The notes under the pieces were generated by a model. It was not told the origin of the DNA, ran no database searches, and saw nothing but the letters and a program-made list of their open reading frames with translations. Positions 17,011-24,727 of a DNA stretch of 64,000 nucleotides are shown one piece after another. Where the stretch lies: positions 12,825 to 76,824 of the forward strand of contig NZ_JBFNXH010000020.1 of the NCBI RefSeq assembly GCF_040812395.1, given 5' to 3'. The stretch is from Paenibacillus_E sp040812395 (lineage in GTDB: Bacteria > Bacillota > Bacilli > Paenibacillales > NBRC-103111). How positions within the stretch are numbered: the first letter of the stretch is position 1; each line of letters begins with the position of its first letter. The translations under genes were made by a program, and so were the position numbers.

Positions 17011-18774
17011 ATGAAATCGCAAAGAAAAGAGATTACCCTGCTGCTGGCGATTCTCGTCTTTATAGCCAGTACGTTCACGGCGCCTGCCGCACAGGCCGTA
17101 TCAGCAAGTTCGTCCTTAATTTTACTGTATATCGACAAGTCAGAAGCTTTCGTGAATGAGGAGCAGATTCATTTGGATGCTCCGGCTACCATCATTAATG
17201 GCAGCACGTTTGTTCCGGCTAAATTCCTCGGGGATACGATGAGTTTCAAAGTAGAGTGGAGCGATATTACGCGAACGATTCAAATGACGCCTTCAGGCTA
17301 TGATATCGTACTTGATGCTGATCATAAGAAGGTGACTACGAATGGTGTAGATGTACCATTTGATTCGGTAGCAGCCATCGTAGATGGCAAGCTGTTAGTG
17401 AAGCTGACCTGGTTGGCGGACTACATGGGTGCGAAATACACGTATAACACGGAGCTGCGTCGTGTAGAAATCGTGCATTTTCAGACACCTGAAGGCATCT
17501 ACATCGATCAAGACAGCAACTCCCGGCCTGTTGCGAAGTTCGCGACTGCGAAGCCGACATACCGACTTGGAGAGCCTGTGAAATATGTCGATTTGAGCTA
17601 TGATCCCGATGCCGAAGGCATTGCTTCCTACGACTGGGTTGGCAATAAAGAAGTATTTTTCAAAGCCGGGAAATATCCGGTTACCCTCCAAGTGTCTGAT
17701 CGTCATGGACATGTGAGCCAAGTTTTCAAAAGCTTTGTCACGGTTACAAATGAGCCTTATCTAAATGAAGTAGAGTATCCGATCTATACGAAGCCGGTTG
17801 GCGGGTTCATCAAGTCAGACTGGGGAACGATTTGGTCCCATTTTAACGAAATGGCCGCTCTGCCTAAGAAAGTAACGGAAGTTACTGACCGTAAGCTGTT
17901 AGTAAGCGATAGTCCGGAAGAGTTTACGGAGAGAGGGATTCTCTACCAAGATACAATCAACGGCAAAGGCAGACTTTACGCTGATCATATTAATGGCACG
18001 AAGCAGAAAATGACCATGGCGATTTTCGCAACCAATAACAGCGATAAGCCGATTACGATCCAAACGACGAACAAAGGCGAGGTTTACCCTTCGGTCTATG
18101 CCAATTTGATTGGCAGTGAGGCGTCCGTAGATTTCTTGCTGAACAATGTTTATGATCAGAAACTGACCGTACCTCCACACCAAACGTATGTGTATGCGAA
18201 GTTGCCGGATTTCTATCCAGGCCAAGGCGTGAACTTGTTCTATGATATTGAAACCGATGGAGAGCTGCAGATTTCGTTCGCGGTTACTGATCTGAAGCTG
18301 ACGCCGACTACGGTTCAGGAACTGCCTTTGTTGGGTTACACGGGCCATGTTCGGGGATCGTTCCCGGTTTCGGAGATCAAATGGGATATAGATGCGACAT
18401 CCTTTAACAAGACATCCGTGCTATCGATTGGGGATAACAAAACGGATCCGTTCGTCAAGGGATATGACGTGATGAGGAAGCAGAATGTAGAAAACGGCGG
18501 CAACTACGGCGTCGTGTACAAGATTCATGCTGATAAACCGCGCAAGATGGCTGTTATGATCATGGCCAAAGGCGGTGTCTTCAAAGGACCGTTCAAAATT
18601 AACGGGGAAATCATCCCGGTTCCAGCCTCGGGCGTTATCACGGCGTTCGACGGCATGGAAGTGCTTGCGCGCACGACAGGCAAGGAAGACGCGTTGGATA
18701 TCGAGTTTACGCCGCCGGCGGGCTCGGCATTTCCAATCGATCTAATTTTCTATCCGTTGGATGAAAAAAAATAA
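17011..18774 (+). CDS. Secreted protein with copper amine oxidase N-terminal-like and PKD domains
   Basis: Protein of 587 residues. A signal peptide is evident: MKSQRKE, a hydrophobic stretch to about residue 24, then APAAQA as a type I cleavage site. Residues about 35-150 form a copper-amine-oxidase-N-like domain (the pattern ..FVPAKFLGDTM..VEWSDITRTIQM repeats as ..LVKLTWLADYMGAKYTYNTELRRVEI). This cell-wall-associated domain is common in Paenibacillus surface proteins, and no oxidase catalytic domain is present. Residues about 165-250 resemble a PKD domain (GEPVKYVDLSYDPDAEG). The remaining 330 residues are not recognised. AAAGGAG precedes the ATG. Confidence 0.8.
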   Translation: MKSQRKEITLLLAILVFIASTFTAPAAQAVSASSSLILLYIDKSEAFVNEEQIHLDAPATIINGSTFVPAKFLGDTMSFKVEWSDITRTIQMTPSGYDIVLDADHKKVTTNGVDVPFDSVAAIVDGKLLVKLTWLADYMGAKYTYNTELRRVEIVHFQTPEGIYIDQDSNSRPVAKFATAKPTYRLGEPVKYVDLSYDPDAEGIASYDWVGNKEVFFKAGKYPVTLQVSDRHGHVSQVFKSFVTVTNEPYLNEVEYPIYTKPVGGFIKSDWGTIWSHFNEMAALPKKVTEVTDRKLLVSDSPEEFTERGILYQDTINGKGRLYADHINGTKQKMTMAIFATNNSDKPITIQTTNKGEVYPSVYANLIGSEASVDFLLNNVYDQKLTVPPHQTYVYAKLPDFYPGQGVNLFYDIETDGELQISFAVTDLKLTPTTVQELPLLGYTGHVRGSFPVSEIKWDIDATSFNKTSVLSIGDNKTDPFVKGYDVMRKQNVENGGNYGVVYKIHADKPRKMAVMIMAKGGVFKGPFKINGEIIPVPASGVITAFDGMEVLARTTGKEDALDIEFTPPAGSAFPIDLIFYPLDEKK

Positions 18775-18791
18775 ATTGTGTTTTAGAGCAG

Positions 18792-18817
18792 GAGGGCGCT
18801 TAAGGCGCTCTCTTTTT
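18792..18817 (+). terminator. Rho-independent terminator
   Basis: AGGGCGC and GCGCTCT form a stem with one G-U pair around a short loop, followed by TTTTT, about 20 bases after the preceding stop. Confidence 0.75.
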
Positions 18818-19416
18818 AGTAGGAAACATACGTCGTCAGGTATGTGTGTATGAAGAGCTCGCAGAGCGGAGAGATTCCGTACGCATCGTGTGGCACGAGC
18901 ATTTGGCAGGATGGGCGTAGAAGATCCGGAAGTGCCACAGCGGTTTGGCGTATTGAAATACCACCTCGATCTGCGAGTGAACGTCTTTTTGTACGGATGA
19001 GCGGAACGTAGGTGCGTTAAGAGGCGGTGTTTTCGGTTGTAGGGACGTTTCGCGGAACTACCGTACCTTATGAGCAGGAAATGCTGGGTTCTAGGCACGT
19101 TTTCGCTCATTTAACGCACCCTAGTTCCTCTTCAGGGGGAGAAAAGGGGCGTTGCCGTGGAATAAGGCATCGTAGTTCCGTCGATAACGCTGTGCATGGG
19201 GAACAGGCGGTCCGGCAGTACCTCCTCGGTTTTCTTGCGAAGCATGCGGAGGCCGAAATGTATCCGGTATTCTGCCATTATCCTGACGTCGCTTGTGTTC
19301 CCGTTCATGCATGTAGCACCGGCAAACCCTCAATTGTGGCATTGGATTTAAGCACAGTCTCTAACGTAGTTGCAGCGTATACGATCGTCGGGATGTAAGC
19401 CGTTTTGGGGCAAAAT
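18818..19416. other. Gene-free region with dispersed short repeats
   Basis: No gene is supported; open frames on either strand lack ribosome sites and family-like sequence. It contains the reverse complement of the hisD-upstream word GAGGAACTAGGGTGCGTTA (here 19112-19130), plus related GCGGAACGTAGGTGCGTTA near 19001 and GCGGAACTACCGTACC near 19051. A pair of ATACGTCGTC/CGTC-type palindromes lies at its left edge. This looks like an intergenic repeat cluster. Confidence 0.55.
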
Positions 19417-19458
19417 AAAAACACTGACGCTCTGCATAATGCTGAGGTCAGTGTTTTT
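19417..19458. terminator. Bidirectional terminator of clpP
   Basis: AAAAACACTGAC at 19417-19428 pairs with GTCAGTGTTTTT at 19447-19458. The A and T tracts make it functional in either direction. It lies 5 bases beyond the clpP stop. Confidence 0.85.
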
Positions 19459-19463
19459 ATTAG

Positions 19464-20045
19464 TTACACGCGCTCAATGACTTTGTCGATGAGTCCGTAT
19501 TCGGCCGCTTCCGCAGCACTCATGAAATTATCGCGATCTGTGTCCTTCTCAATCCGCTCAAACGTTTGTCCTGTGCGTTCCGCAAGGATTGTGTTCAGGT
19601 TGTCTCTCATCTTCAAAATGCGCTTCGCGCGAATCTCGATGTCTGAAGCTTGCCCCTCAGCGCCGCCGAGCGGTTGGTGGATCATGACTTCACTATTCGG
19701 GAGCGCAAAGCGCTTGCCTTTGGCGCCTGCAGTAAGCAGGAAAGCGCCCATGGAAGCAGCCATGCCGACGCAAATCGTGGATACGTCCGGTTTAATGAAT
19801 TGCATCGTGTCAAAGATCGCCATACCGGCTGTGATGGAACCACCTGGGCTGTTGATGTAGAGGCTGATATCTTTATCAGGATCTTGTGCGGCCAGGAAAA
19901 GCAGCTGGGCAATGATGGAATTGGCGACAACATCGTTAACGCCAGTGCCGAGGAAAATGATGCGGTCCTTCAGCAATCGGGAGTAGATGTCATACCCTCT
20001 TTCACCGCGCGCGTCCTGTTCTACGACCATAGGGATAAAACTCAT
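19464..20045 (-). CDS. clpP: ATP-dependent Clp protease proteolytic subunit ClpP
   Basis: Serine protease of 193 residues that forms the double-heptamer chamber served by ClpX and ClpC. The catalytic triad is complete: Ser98 in GMAASMG, His123 in MIHQPLGG, Asp172 in DTDRDNF. The start MSFIPMVVEQ is preferred over an in-frame start nine codons upstream because GGAGGTAATTCTC lies directly before it. It is transcribed opposite to its neighbours, from a promoter overlapping a CtsR-type box. Confidence 0.96.
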   Translation of the reverse strand: MSFIPMVVEQDARGERGYDIYSRLLKDRIIFLGTGVNDVVANSIIAQLLFLAAQDPDKDISLYINSPGGSITAGMAIFDTMQFIKPDVSTICVGMAASMGAFLLTAGAKGKRFALPNSEVMIHQPLGGAEGQASDIEIRAKRILKMRDNLNTILAERTGQTFERIEKDTDRDNFMSAAEAAEYGLIDKVIERV

Positions 20046-20116
20046 GAGAATTACCTCCTTCAATGGGTACATGGTTCAAATGGTTGATGCGTATACTATT
20101 AACAGTATCTACAAGT

Positions 20117-20156
20117 ATGATAACGAAAAAACGTCCAAAGGTCAAGAAAGGTCAAA
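20117..20156 (-). promoter_or_regulatory. clpP promoter overlapping a CtsR-type operator
   Basis: Read on the minus strand, -35 TTGACC (complement of 20140-20145) and -10 TATCAT (complement of 20117-20122) are 17 bases apart. On the plus strand 20140-20156 reads GGTCAAGAAAGGTCAAA, a near-perfect CtsR heptad direct repeat (RGTCAAA-N3-RGTCAAA, one mismatch). The box covers the -35 element, so CtsR would block RNA polymerase until heat or protein stress. Confidence 0.85.
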
Positions 20157-20164
20157 CTAACGGC

Positions 20165-20190
20165 AAAAAAAATCAGTTTTTCAACTGATT
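20165..20190 (-). terminator. Terminator of the tRNA-Arg gene
   Basis: AATCAGTT and AACTGATT flank a 4-base loop, with a T run on the minus strand, 15 bases beyond the tRNA 3' end. Confidence 0.8.
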
Positions 20191-20204
20191 TCCTTCATCG
20201 TGGA

Positions 20205-20276
20205 CGCGCCCGAAGGGAATCGAACCCCTATCTCAGGCTCCGGAGGCCTACGTCATATCCATTGGACCACGGGCGC
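20205..20276 (-). tRNA. tRNA-Arg, anticodon CCG
   Basis: A 72-base cloverleaf on the minus strand. The acceptor stem is GCGCCCG/CGGGCGC with discriminator G. The D arm is GUCC...GAC. The anticodon stem UAGGC/GCCUG surrounds the loop CUCCGGA, giving anticodon CCG, which reads CGG. The T stem AGGGG/CCCUU surrounds UUCGAUU. CCA is not encoded. Confidence 0.93.
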
Positions 20277-20382
20277 ATGGCTATTAAAAAAGCGAAGCAA
20301 GGGTTATTATAAGACAGCTGTAGGAAAAAAGCAAGGACGTAAGCCTTTTCAGTATTATTTGACGAAAAAGTTTGAACAATTG

Positions 20383-20411
20383 TTGAATCTCGGCAAGAGA
20401 TTGGTTATAAT
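20383..20411 (+). promoter_or_regulatory. Sigma-A promoter of the cggR-gapA operon
   Basis: TTGAAT at 20383-20388 and consensus TATAAT at 20406-20411 with a 17-base spacer, about 100 bases before the cggR start and directly upstream of the CggR operator. Confidence 0.8.
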
Positions 20412-20442
20412 AAGCGTGTAAGGAAATTTTTTTTCGTCCGGG

Positions 20443-20478
20443 TGGGACGTAAAATGTATACCCGGGACATAAAACGTC
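20443..20478 (+). promoter_or_regulatory. CggR operator
   Basis: Two direct half-sites match the known B. subtilis pattern CGGGAC-N6-TGTC-N4-CGGGAC-N6-TGTC. The first reads TGGGAC, GTAAAA, TGTA; after TACC the second reads CGGGAC, ATAAAA, CGTC. It lies between promoter and gene, as in B. subtilis, so CggR would act as a roadblock that fructose 1,6-bisphosphate relieves. Confidence 0.88.
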
Positions 20479-20512
20479 CAATACACGGGATCAGGAGCGT
20501 TGTCGTCGTCAT

Positions 20513-21535
20513 ATGAGAGAAATTCTTGACATTCAGAAACAGCTCTTGCCAGATTTAATGGACACTATGAAAAAACGCTACTCGATCCTGCGGCATATAT
20601 TGGTTTCCGGTGTCGTAGGCCGAAGGACGTTGGCCTCTTCGTTGGATATGACAGAGCGCGTGCTTCGCGGCGAGGTCGATTTCCTCAAAGAGCAAGGCTT
20701 GCTTGAGACCGATGCAACCGGCATGAAGATCAGCGAGTCCGGCCTTCAATTGCTGGAAGCGATGGAGCCGATCATTAAGCTGGCTTTTGGCTTGACGGAC
20801 TTGGAAGAGAGCATTCGCCAGGCGTTCGGGATTGCACAAGTCACTGTCGTCCCTGGAGACTCCGATGTTTCCTCGTTTACGAAGAAAGAACTCGGACGAG
20901 CGGGAGCGGCGGCGCTTCGCAAGTATGTAGCCAAAGACGATATCATCGCTGTAACCGGCGGATCGACCATGGCGCAGATTGCAAACAGCTTAGCGATTTC
21001 GTCTCGCATGAAAGGAAGCTGGTTCGTACCGGCACGCGGAGGGCTTGGCGAAAGCGTGGATATGCAGGCGAATACGATAGCTTCTATTATGGCTAAGAAG
21101 ACTGGCGGGAAATACAGATTACTGCATGTTCCGGATCATCTTGGCGAGGAAGCGTACCAATCGCTCATTCAGGATCCCCAGATTCGTGAAGTTGTGGAAG
21201 CTGTACGCAGTTGTCGCATCGTTGTACACGGAATCGGAGATGCTATGGTCATGGCTCGCAGACGCAAGGTCGATAGCGAGACGACGCGCAGCCTACAAGC
21301 TGATGGCGCTCTAGCGGAAGCATTCGGGTACTATTTTGACCGACAAGGGAATGTGGTTCACAAGATGCCGACGGTGGGACTTCGACTCGAAGACCTGCAG
21401 CGCACTGAAGTGGTGATTGGCGTGGCTGGCGGCAAGAGCAAAGGGGAAGCGATCGCTTCTGTGCTCCGTCACGGACAGGAGAAGGTGCTGGTGACTGACG
21501 AGGCAGCCGCATTGGAAATCATGAAGCATGTCTAA
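20513..21535 (+). CDS. cggR: Central glycolytic genes repressor CggR
   Basis: SorC/DeoR-type repressor of 340 residues. In B. subtilis it represses the gapA-pgk-tpi-pgm-eno operon and is released by fructose 1,6-bisphosphate. The N-terminal winged helix (RRTLASSLDMTERVLRGEVDFLKEQGLL, about residues 38-65) precedes a sugar-phosphate-binding domain with AVTGGSTMAQIANSL and GVAGGKSKGEAIASVL. It is the first gene of the glycolytic operon and its operator lies just upstream, so it is autoregulated. Confidence 0.95.
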   Translation: MREILDIQKQLLPDLMDTMKKRYSILRHILVSGVVGRRTLASSLDMTERVLRGEVDFLKEQGLLETDATGMKISESGLQLLEAMEPIIKLAFGLTDLEESIRQAFGIAQVTVVPGDSDVSSFTKKELGRAGAAALRKYVAKDDIIAVTGGSTMAQIANSLAISSRMKGSWFVPARGGLGESVDMQANTIASIMAKKTGGKYRLLHVPDHLGEEAYQSLIQDPQIREVVEAVRSCRIVVHGIGDAMVMARRRKVDSETTRSLQADGALAEAFGYYFDRQGNVVHKMPTVGLRLEDLQRTEVVIGVAGGKSKGEAIASVLRHGQEKVLVTDEAAALEIMKHV

Positions 21536-21605
21536 GACATCATGACGTAAGTCTTCTAGACTTCGTCTTGAAATATTATTTTTTTAATCTTAGGAGGAAT
21601 TGGCT

Positions 21606-22613
21606 ATGACAACAAAAGTAGGTATTAATGGTTTCGGACGTATTGGTCGTAACGTGTTTCGCGCAGCTTTGAACAACTCTGACGTACAAATCGTTGCAGT
21701 TAACGATCTGACAGACGTTAAAACACTGGCTCACTTGCTCAAATATGACACAACTCACGGTAAACTAGACGCTACAGTTGAAGCTGGCGAAGGCGAATTG
21801 ATCGTTAACGGCCGTTCCATCAAGGTTTTTGCTGAGCGTGACCCTGGGAACCTGCCTTGGGCATCTGTAGGCGCAGAAATCGTTATCGAATCCACTGGTA
21901 TTTTCACAGCGAAAGAAAAAGCAGCCCTTCACTTGAAAGGCGGAGCTAAGAAAGTTATCATTTCCGCTCCAGCTTCCGACGAAGATATCACAATCGTACT
22001 TGGCGTTAACGAAGATAAATACGATCCAGCAGCTCACACAATTATCTCCAATGCTTCTTGTACAACAAACTGTCTGGCTCCTTTCGCGAAAGTTATCAAC
22101 GATAGCTTCGGTATCGTAAAAGGTATGATGACAACTGTTCACTCTTACACAAATGACCAATCCGTACTTGACGTTCCTCATAAAGATCTTCGCCGTGCTC
22201 GCGCAGCAGCTGAGAACATCATTCCTTCAAGCACTGGCGCAGCAAAAGCAATCGGTCTGGTTCTGCCAGAATTGAAAGGCAAATTGAACGGTATGGCAAT
22301 GCGTGTTCCTACACCTAACGTATCCGTAACAGATTTGGTTGTTGAATTGAAAGTTAACGTAACTGTTGACGAAGTAAACGCAGCTTTGAAAGCAGCTTCC
22401 GAAGGCCCTCTTAAAGGCATTCTGAACTATACAGAAGATGCGCTTGTATCCAGCGACTTCAACGGAGATCCAGCTTCCTCCACAATCGACGCTTTGTCCA
22501 CAATGGTAGTTGGCGACAACATGCTGAAAGTGGTTTCCTGGTACGATAACGAGTGGGGCTACTCCAACCGTGTAGTTGACTTGGTAGCTTTCATCGCAAA
22601 AAAAGGTCTGTAA
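21606..22613 (+). CDS. gapA: Glyceraldehyde-3-phosphate dehydrogenase, glycolytic GapA
   Basis: NAD-dependent phosphorylating dehydrogenase of 335 residues. The nucleotide-binding GINGFGRIGRNVFRA lies at the N terminus; the catalytic Cys152 is in SNASCTTNCLAPF. The ATG at 21606 follows TAGGAGGAATTGGCT. Codon choice is visibly restricted (few synonymous variants, many GTT/GAA/CTT), as expected for a very highly expressed gene. It stands directly after cggR, the arrangement of the glycolytic rather than the gluconeogenic gap gene. Confidence 0.97.
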   Translation: MTTKVGINGFGRIGRNVFRAALNNSDVQIVAVNDLTDVKTLAHLLKYDTTHGKLDATVEAGEGELIVNGRSIKVFAERDPGNLPWASVGAEIVIESTGIFTAKEKAALHLKGGAKKVIISAPASDEDITIVLGVNEDKYDPAAHTIISNASCTTNCLAPFAKVINDSFGIVKGMMTTVHSYTNDQSVLDVPHKDLRRARAAAENIIPSSTGAAKAIGLVLPELKGKLNGMAMRVPTPNVSVTDLVVELKVNVTVDEVNAALKAASEGPLKGILNYTEDALVSSDFNGDPASSTIDALSTMVVGDNMLKVVSWYDNEWGYSNRVVDLVAFIAKKGL

Positions 22614-22633
22614 TTCATAATTAGCAAACTTGT

Positions 22634-22663
22634 ATAAAGAGGAGAAGCGATTCTCCTCTTTAT
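22634..22663 (+). other. Perfect hairpin between gapA and pgk
   Basis: ATAAAGAGGAGAA and TTCTCCTCTTTAT form a 13-bp perfect stem around GCGA. No T run follows, so it is less likely a full terminator and more likely a transcript-stabilising or processing structure that raises gapA mRNA over the distal genes. Confidence 0.65.
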
Positions 22664-22702
22664 GTGCGATTTTACCTATAAATGTTCAGGAGGCGTTTGA
22701 CC

Positions 22703-23884
22703 ATGAATAAGAAAAGTGTTCGCGATGTTGAAGTAGCTGGTAAAAGAGTATTTGTCCGCGTTGATTTCAACGTTCCTTTGGAAAATGGACAAATTACAGA
22801 CGATACACGGATCAGAGAAACGCTGCCTACGATTAAGTTCTTAGTAAAGGAAGGCGCTAAGGTCATTCTTGCTGCACATTTTGGACGTCCTAATGGTCAA
22901 GTTGTTGAAGAGCTTCGCTTGACGCCAGTTGCTGTGAAATTGGCGGAGCTTCTCGGTCAAAACGTAATCAAAGCGGATCAATCCGTTGGCGAAATCGTGA
23001 AAGCACAAGTGGATGCGCTTGAAAATGGCGATGTTCTTTTGCTTGAAAACGTTCGTTTCAACGAAGGTGAAGAGAAGAATGATCCAGAGTTGGCGAAAGC
23101 TTTCGCTGATCTGGCTGACTTGTTCGTGAATGATGCTTTTGGTGCTGCTCACCGTGCACATGCTTCGACTGCAGGCATCGCAGCGTATATTCCAGCTGTT
23201 TCCGGCCTTTTGATGGAGAAAGAGCTTGATGTTCTAGGCAAAGCGCTGAACAACCCAGAGCGTCCTTTCACAGCTATCGTTGGCGGATCCAAAGTAAAAG
23301 ACAAAATTGCTGTCATTGAGAACCTCCTGAACATTGCAGATAACGTCCTTATTGGCGGAGGTCTGTCCTATACATTCTTGAAAGCACAAGGCTATGAAAT
23401 CGGTAAATCGCTTCTGGACAATTCGAAGCTTGATTTGGCACTTAGCTTTATTGAAAAAGCAAAAGAAAAAGGTGTGAACTTCCTGCTTCCGGTGGATATC
23501 GTGGTGGCTGATAAATTCAGTGCTGATGCGAACGTGCAAATCGTTGACATCGACGGCATTCCTGCTGGTTGGGAAGGCATTGACATCGGACCGAAAACGC
23601 GTGAACTTTATGCAGACGTTATCGCAAAATCCAAACTGGTTGTTTGGAACGGACCGATGGGCGTATTCGAAATCGAGCCTTTCTCTCACGGTACGCTTGC
23701 AGTAGCGCAAGCGTGTGCAACGACGGATGGTTACACCGTTATCGGTGGTGGTGATTCCGCTGCCGCAACAGAGAAATTCCATTTGGCTGAGCAAATGAAC
23801 CATATGTCCACAGGCGGCGGCGCTTCCTTGGAATTCATGGAAGGCAAAGCATTGCCAGGCGTAGTGGCCTTGAACGATAAATAG
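22703..23884 (+). CDS. pgk: Phosphoglycerate kinase Pgk
   Basis: Transfers phosphate from 1,3-bisphosphoglycerate to ADP. The 393-residue length is normal. The signature RVDFNVPLENGQITDD lies near the N terminus, with GRPNGQV, LLENVRFNEGEEKND and C-terminal GGGDSAAATEKF. The ATG at 22703 is chosen because AGGAGGCG precedes it; an in-frame ATG at 22682 is upstream of that site. Codon use is biased like gapA. Confidence 0.97.
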   Translation: MNKKSVRDVEVAGKRVFVRVDFNVPLENGQITDDTRIRETLPTIKFLVKEGAKVILAAHFGRPNGQVVEELRLTPVAVKLAELLGQNVIKADQSVGEIVKAQVDALENGDVLLLENVRFNEGEEKNDPELAKAFADLADLFVNDAFGAAHRAHASTAGIAAYIPAVSGLLMEKELDVLGKALNNPERPFTAIVGGSKVKDKIAVIENLLNIADNVLIGGGLSYTFLKAQGYEIGKSLLDNSKLDLALSFIEKAKEKGVNFLLPVDIVVADKFSADANVQIVDIDGIPAGWEGIDIGPKTRELYADVIAKSKLVVWNGPMGVFEIEPFSHGTLAVAQACATTDGYTVIGGGDSAAATEKFHLAEQMNHMSTGGGASLEFMEGKALPGVVALNDK

Positions 23885-23896
23885 TTTCGGCGATGC

Positions 23897-23953
23897 CAGT
23901 TTTTCTGGCGAAAACAGAGCACATGCTTACGAAGTCAGTTTTTCTGGCGAAAA
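23897..23953 (+). repeat. Two 18-bp direct repeats, each a small hairpin, between pgk and tpiA
   Basis: CAGTTTTTCTGGCGAAAA occurs at 23897-23914 and 23936-23953. Each contains CCAG/CTGG-type arms around TTTTT (the first has a full GCCAG/CTGGC stem). They fill most of the 89-base gap. The second copy runs into the tpiA ribosome site. Confidence 0.7.
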
Positions 23954-23973
23954 ACTTTTAGGAGGTTCCACCC

Positions 23974-24726
23974 ATGAGCAGAACACCCATTATCGCGGGT
24001 AACTGGAAAATGTTCAAAACCGTTTCCGAAGCCGTTAGTTTCGTGAACGAAGTAAAAGGCAGCACGGTAGAAGGTGTAGAGAGCGTAATCTGCTCTCCGT
24101 TCACGAACCTGCCTGCACTGGTTGAAGCTGCGAAAGGCACATCCCTTCATGTAGGCGCACAAAACCTGCACTTCGAAGACAATGGCGCATTCACAGGCGA
24201 AATCAGCGGCGTGATGTTGAAAGACCTTGGTGTAGAGTACGTTATCATCGGTCACTCCGAGCGTAGAGCTTACTTCGCTGAGTCCGACGAGATCGTGAAC
24301 AAAAAAGTCGCAGCCGCGTTCAAACACGGCTTGACTCCGATCCTGTGCGTTGGCGAGAAGTTGGAAGAGCGTGAAGCAGGCCAAACCAAAGACGTTTGCA
24401 AAGTGCAAACGGAAGCGGCTTTCCAAGGCCTTAGTGCAGAGCAAGCGGCGCAAGTCGTTATCGCTTATGAGCCTATTTGGGCGATTGGCACTGGTAAATC
24501 CTCCACAGCTGAAGATGCACAAGATGTTATCGGCTACATCCGTCAGCTGGTGAGCGGTCTATACGGCACATCCGTAGCAGATGCAGTTCGCATCCAATAC
24601 GGCGGCAGCGTGAAGCCGAACAACATTGCCGAGTACATGGCACAGCCTGACATCGACGGCGCGCTTGTAGGCGGAGCGAGCTTAGAGCCTGCTTCCTACA
24701 TCCAACTCGTCCAGGGGGCGAAGTAA
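23974..24726 (+). CDS. tpiA: Triosephosphate isomerase TpiA
   Basis: Interconverts dihydroxyacetone phosphate and glyceraldehyde 3-phosphate. The 250-residue length is normal. N-terminal GNWKM, electrophile His94 in IIGHSERR, catalytic base Glu166 in AYEPIWAIGTGKSS, and the phosphate loop YGGSVKPNN are intact. It is followed by gpmI after a one-base gap. Confidence 0.97.
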   Translation: MSRTPIIAGNWKMFKTVSEAVSFVNEVKGSTVEGVESVICSPFTNLPALVEAAKGTSLHVGAQNLHFEDNGAFTGEISGVMLKDLGVEYVIIGHSERRAYFAESDEIVNKKVAAAFKHGLTPILCVGEKLEEREAGQTKDVCKVQTEAAFQGLSAEQAAQVVIAYEPIWAIGTGKSSTAEDAQDVIGYIRQLVSGLYGTSVADAVRIQYGGSVKPNNIAEYMAQPDIDGALVGGASLEPASYIQLVQGAK

Positions 24727-24727
24727 C

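Noticed and set aside
19027..19398. 123-codon frame on the plus strand
   Set aside because: Lies within the repeat cluster, no ribosome site, no family-like sequence.
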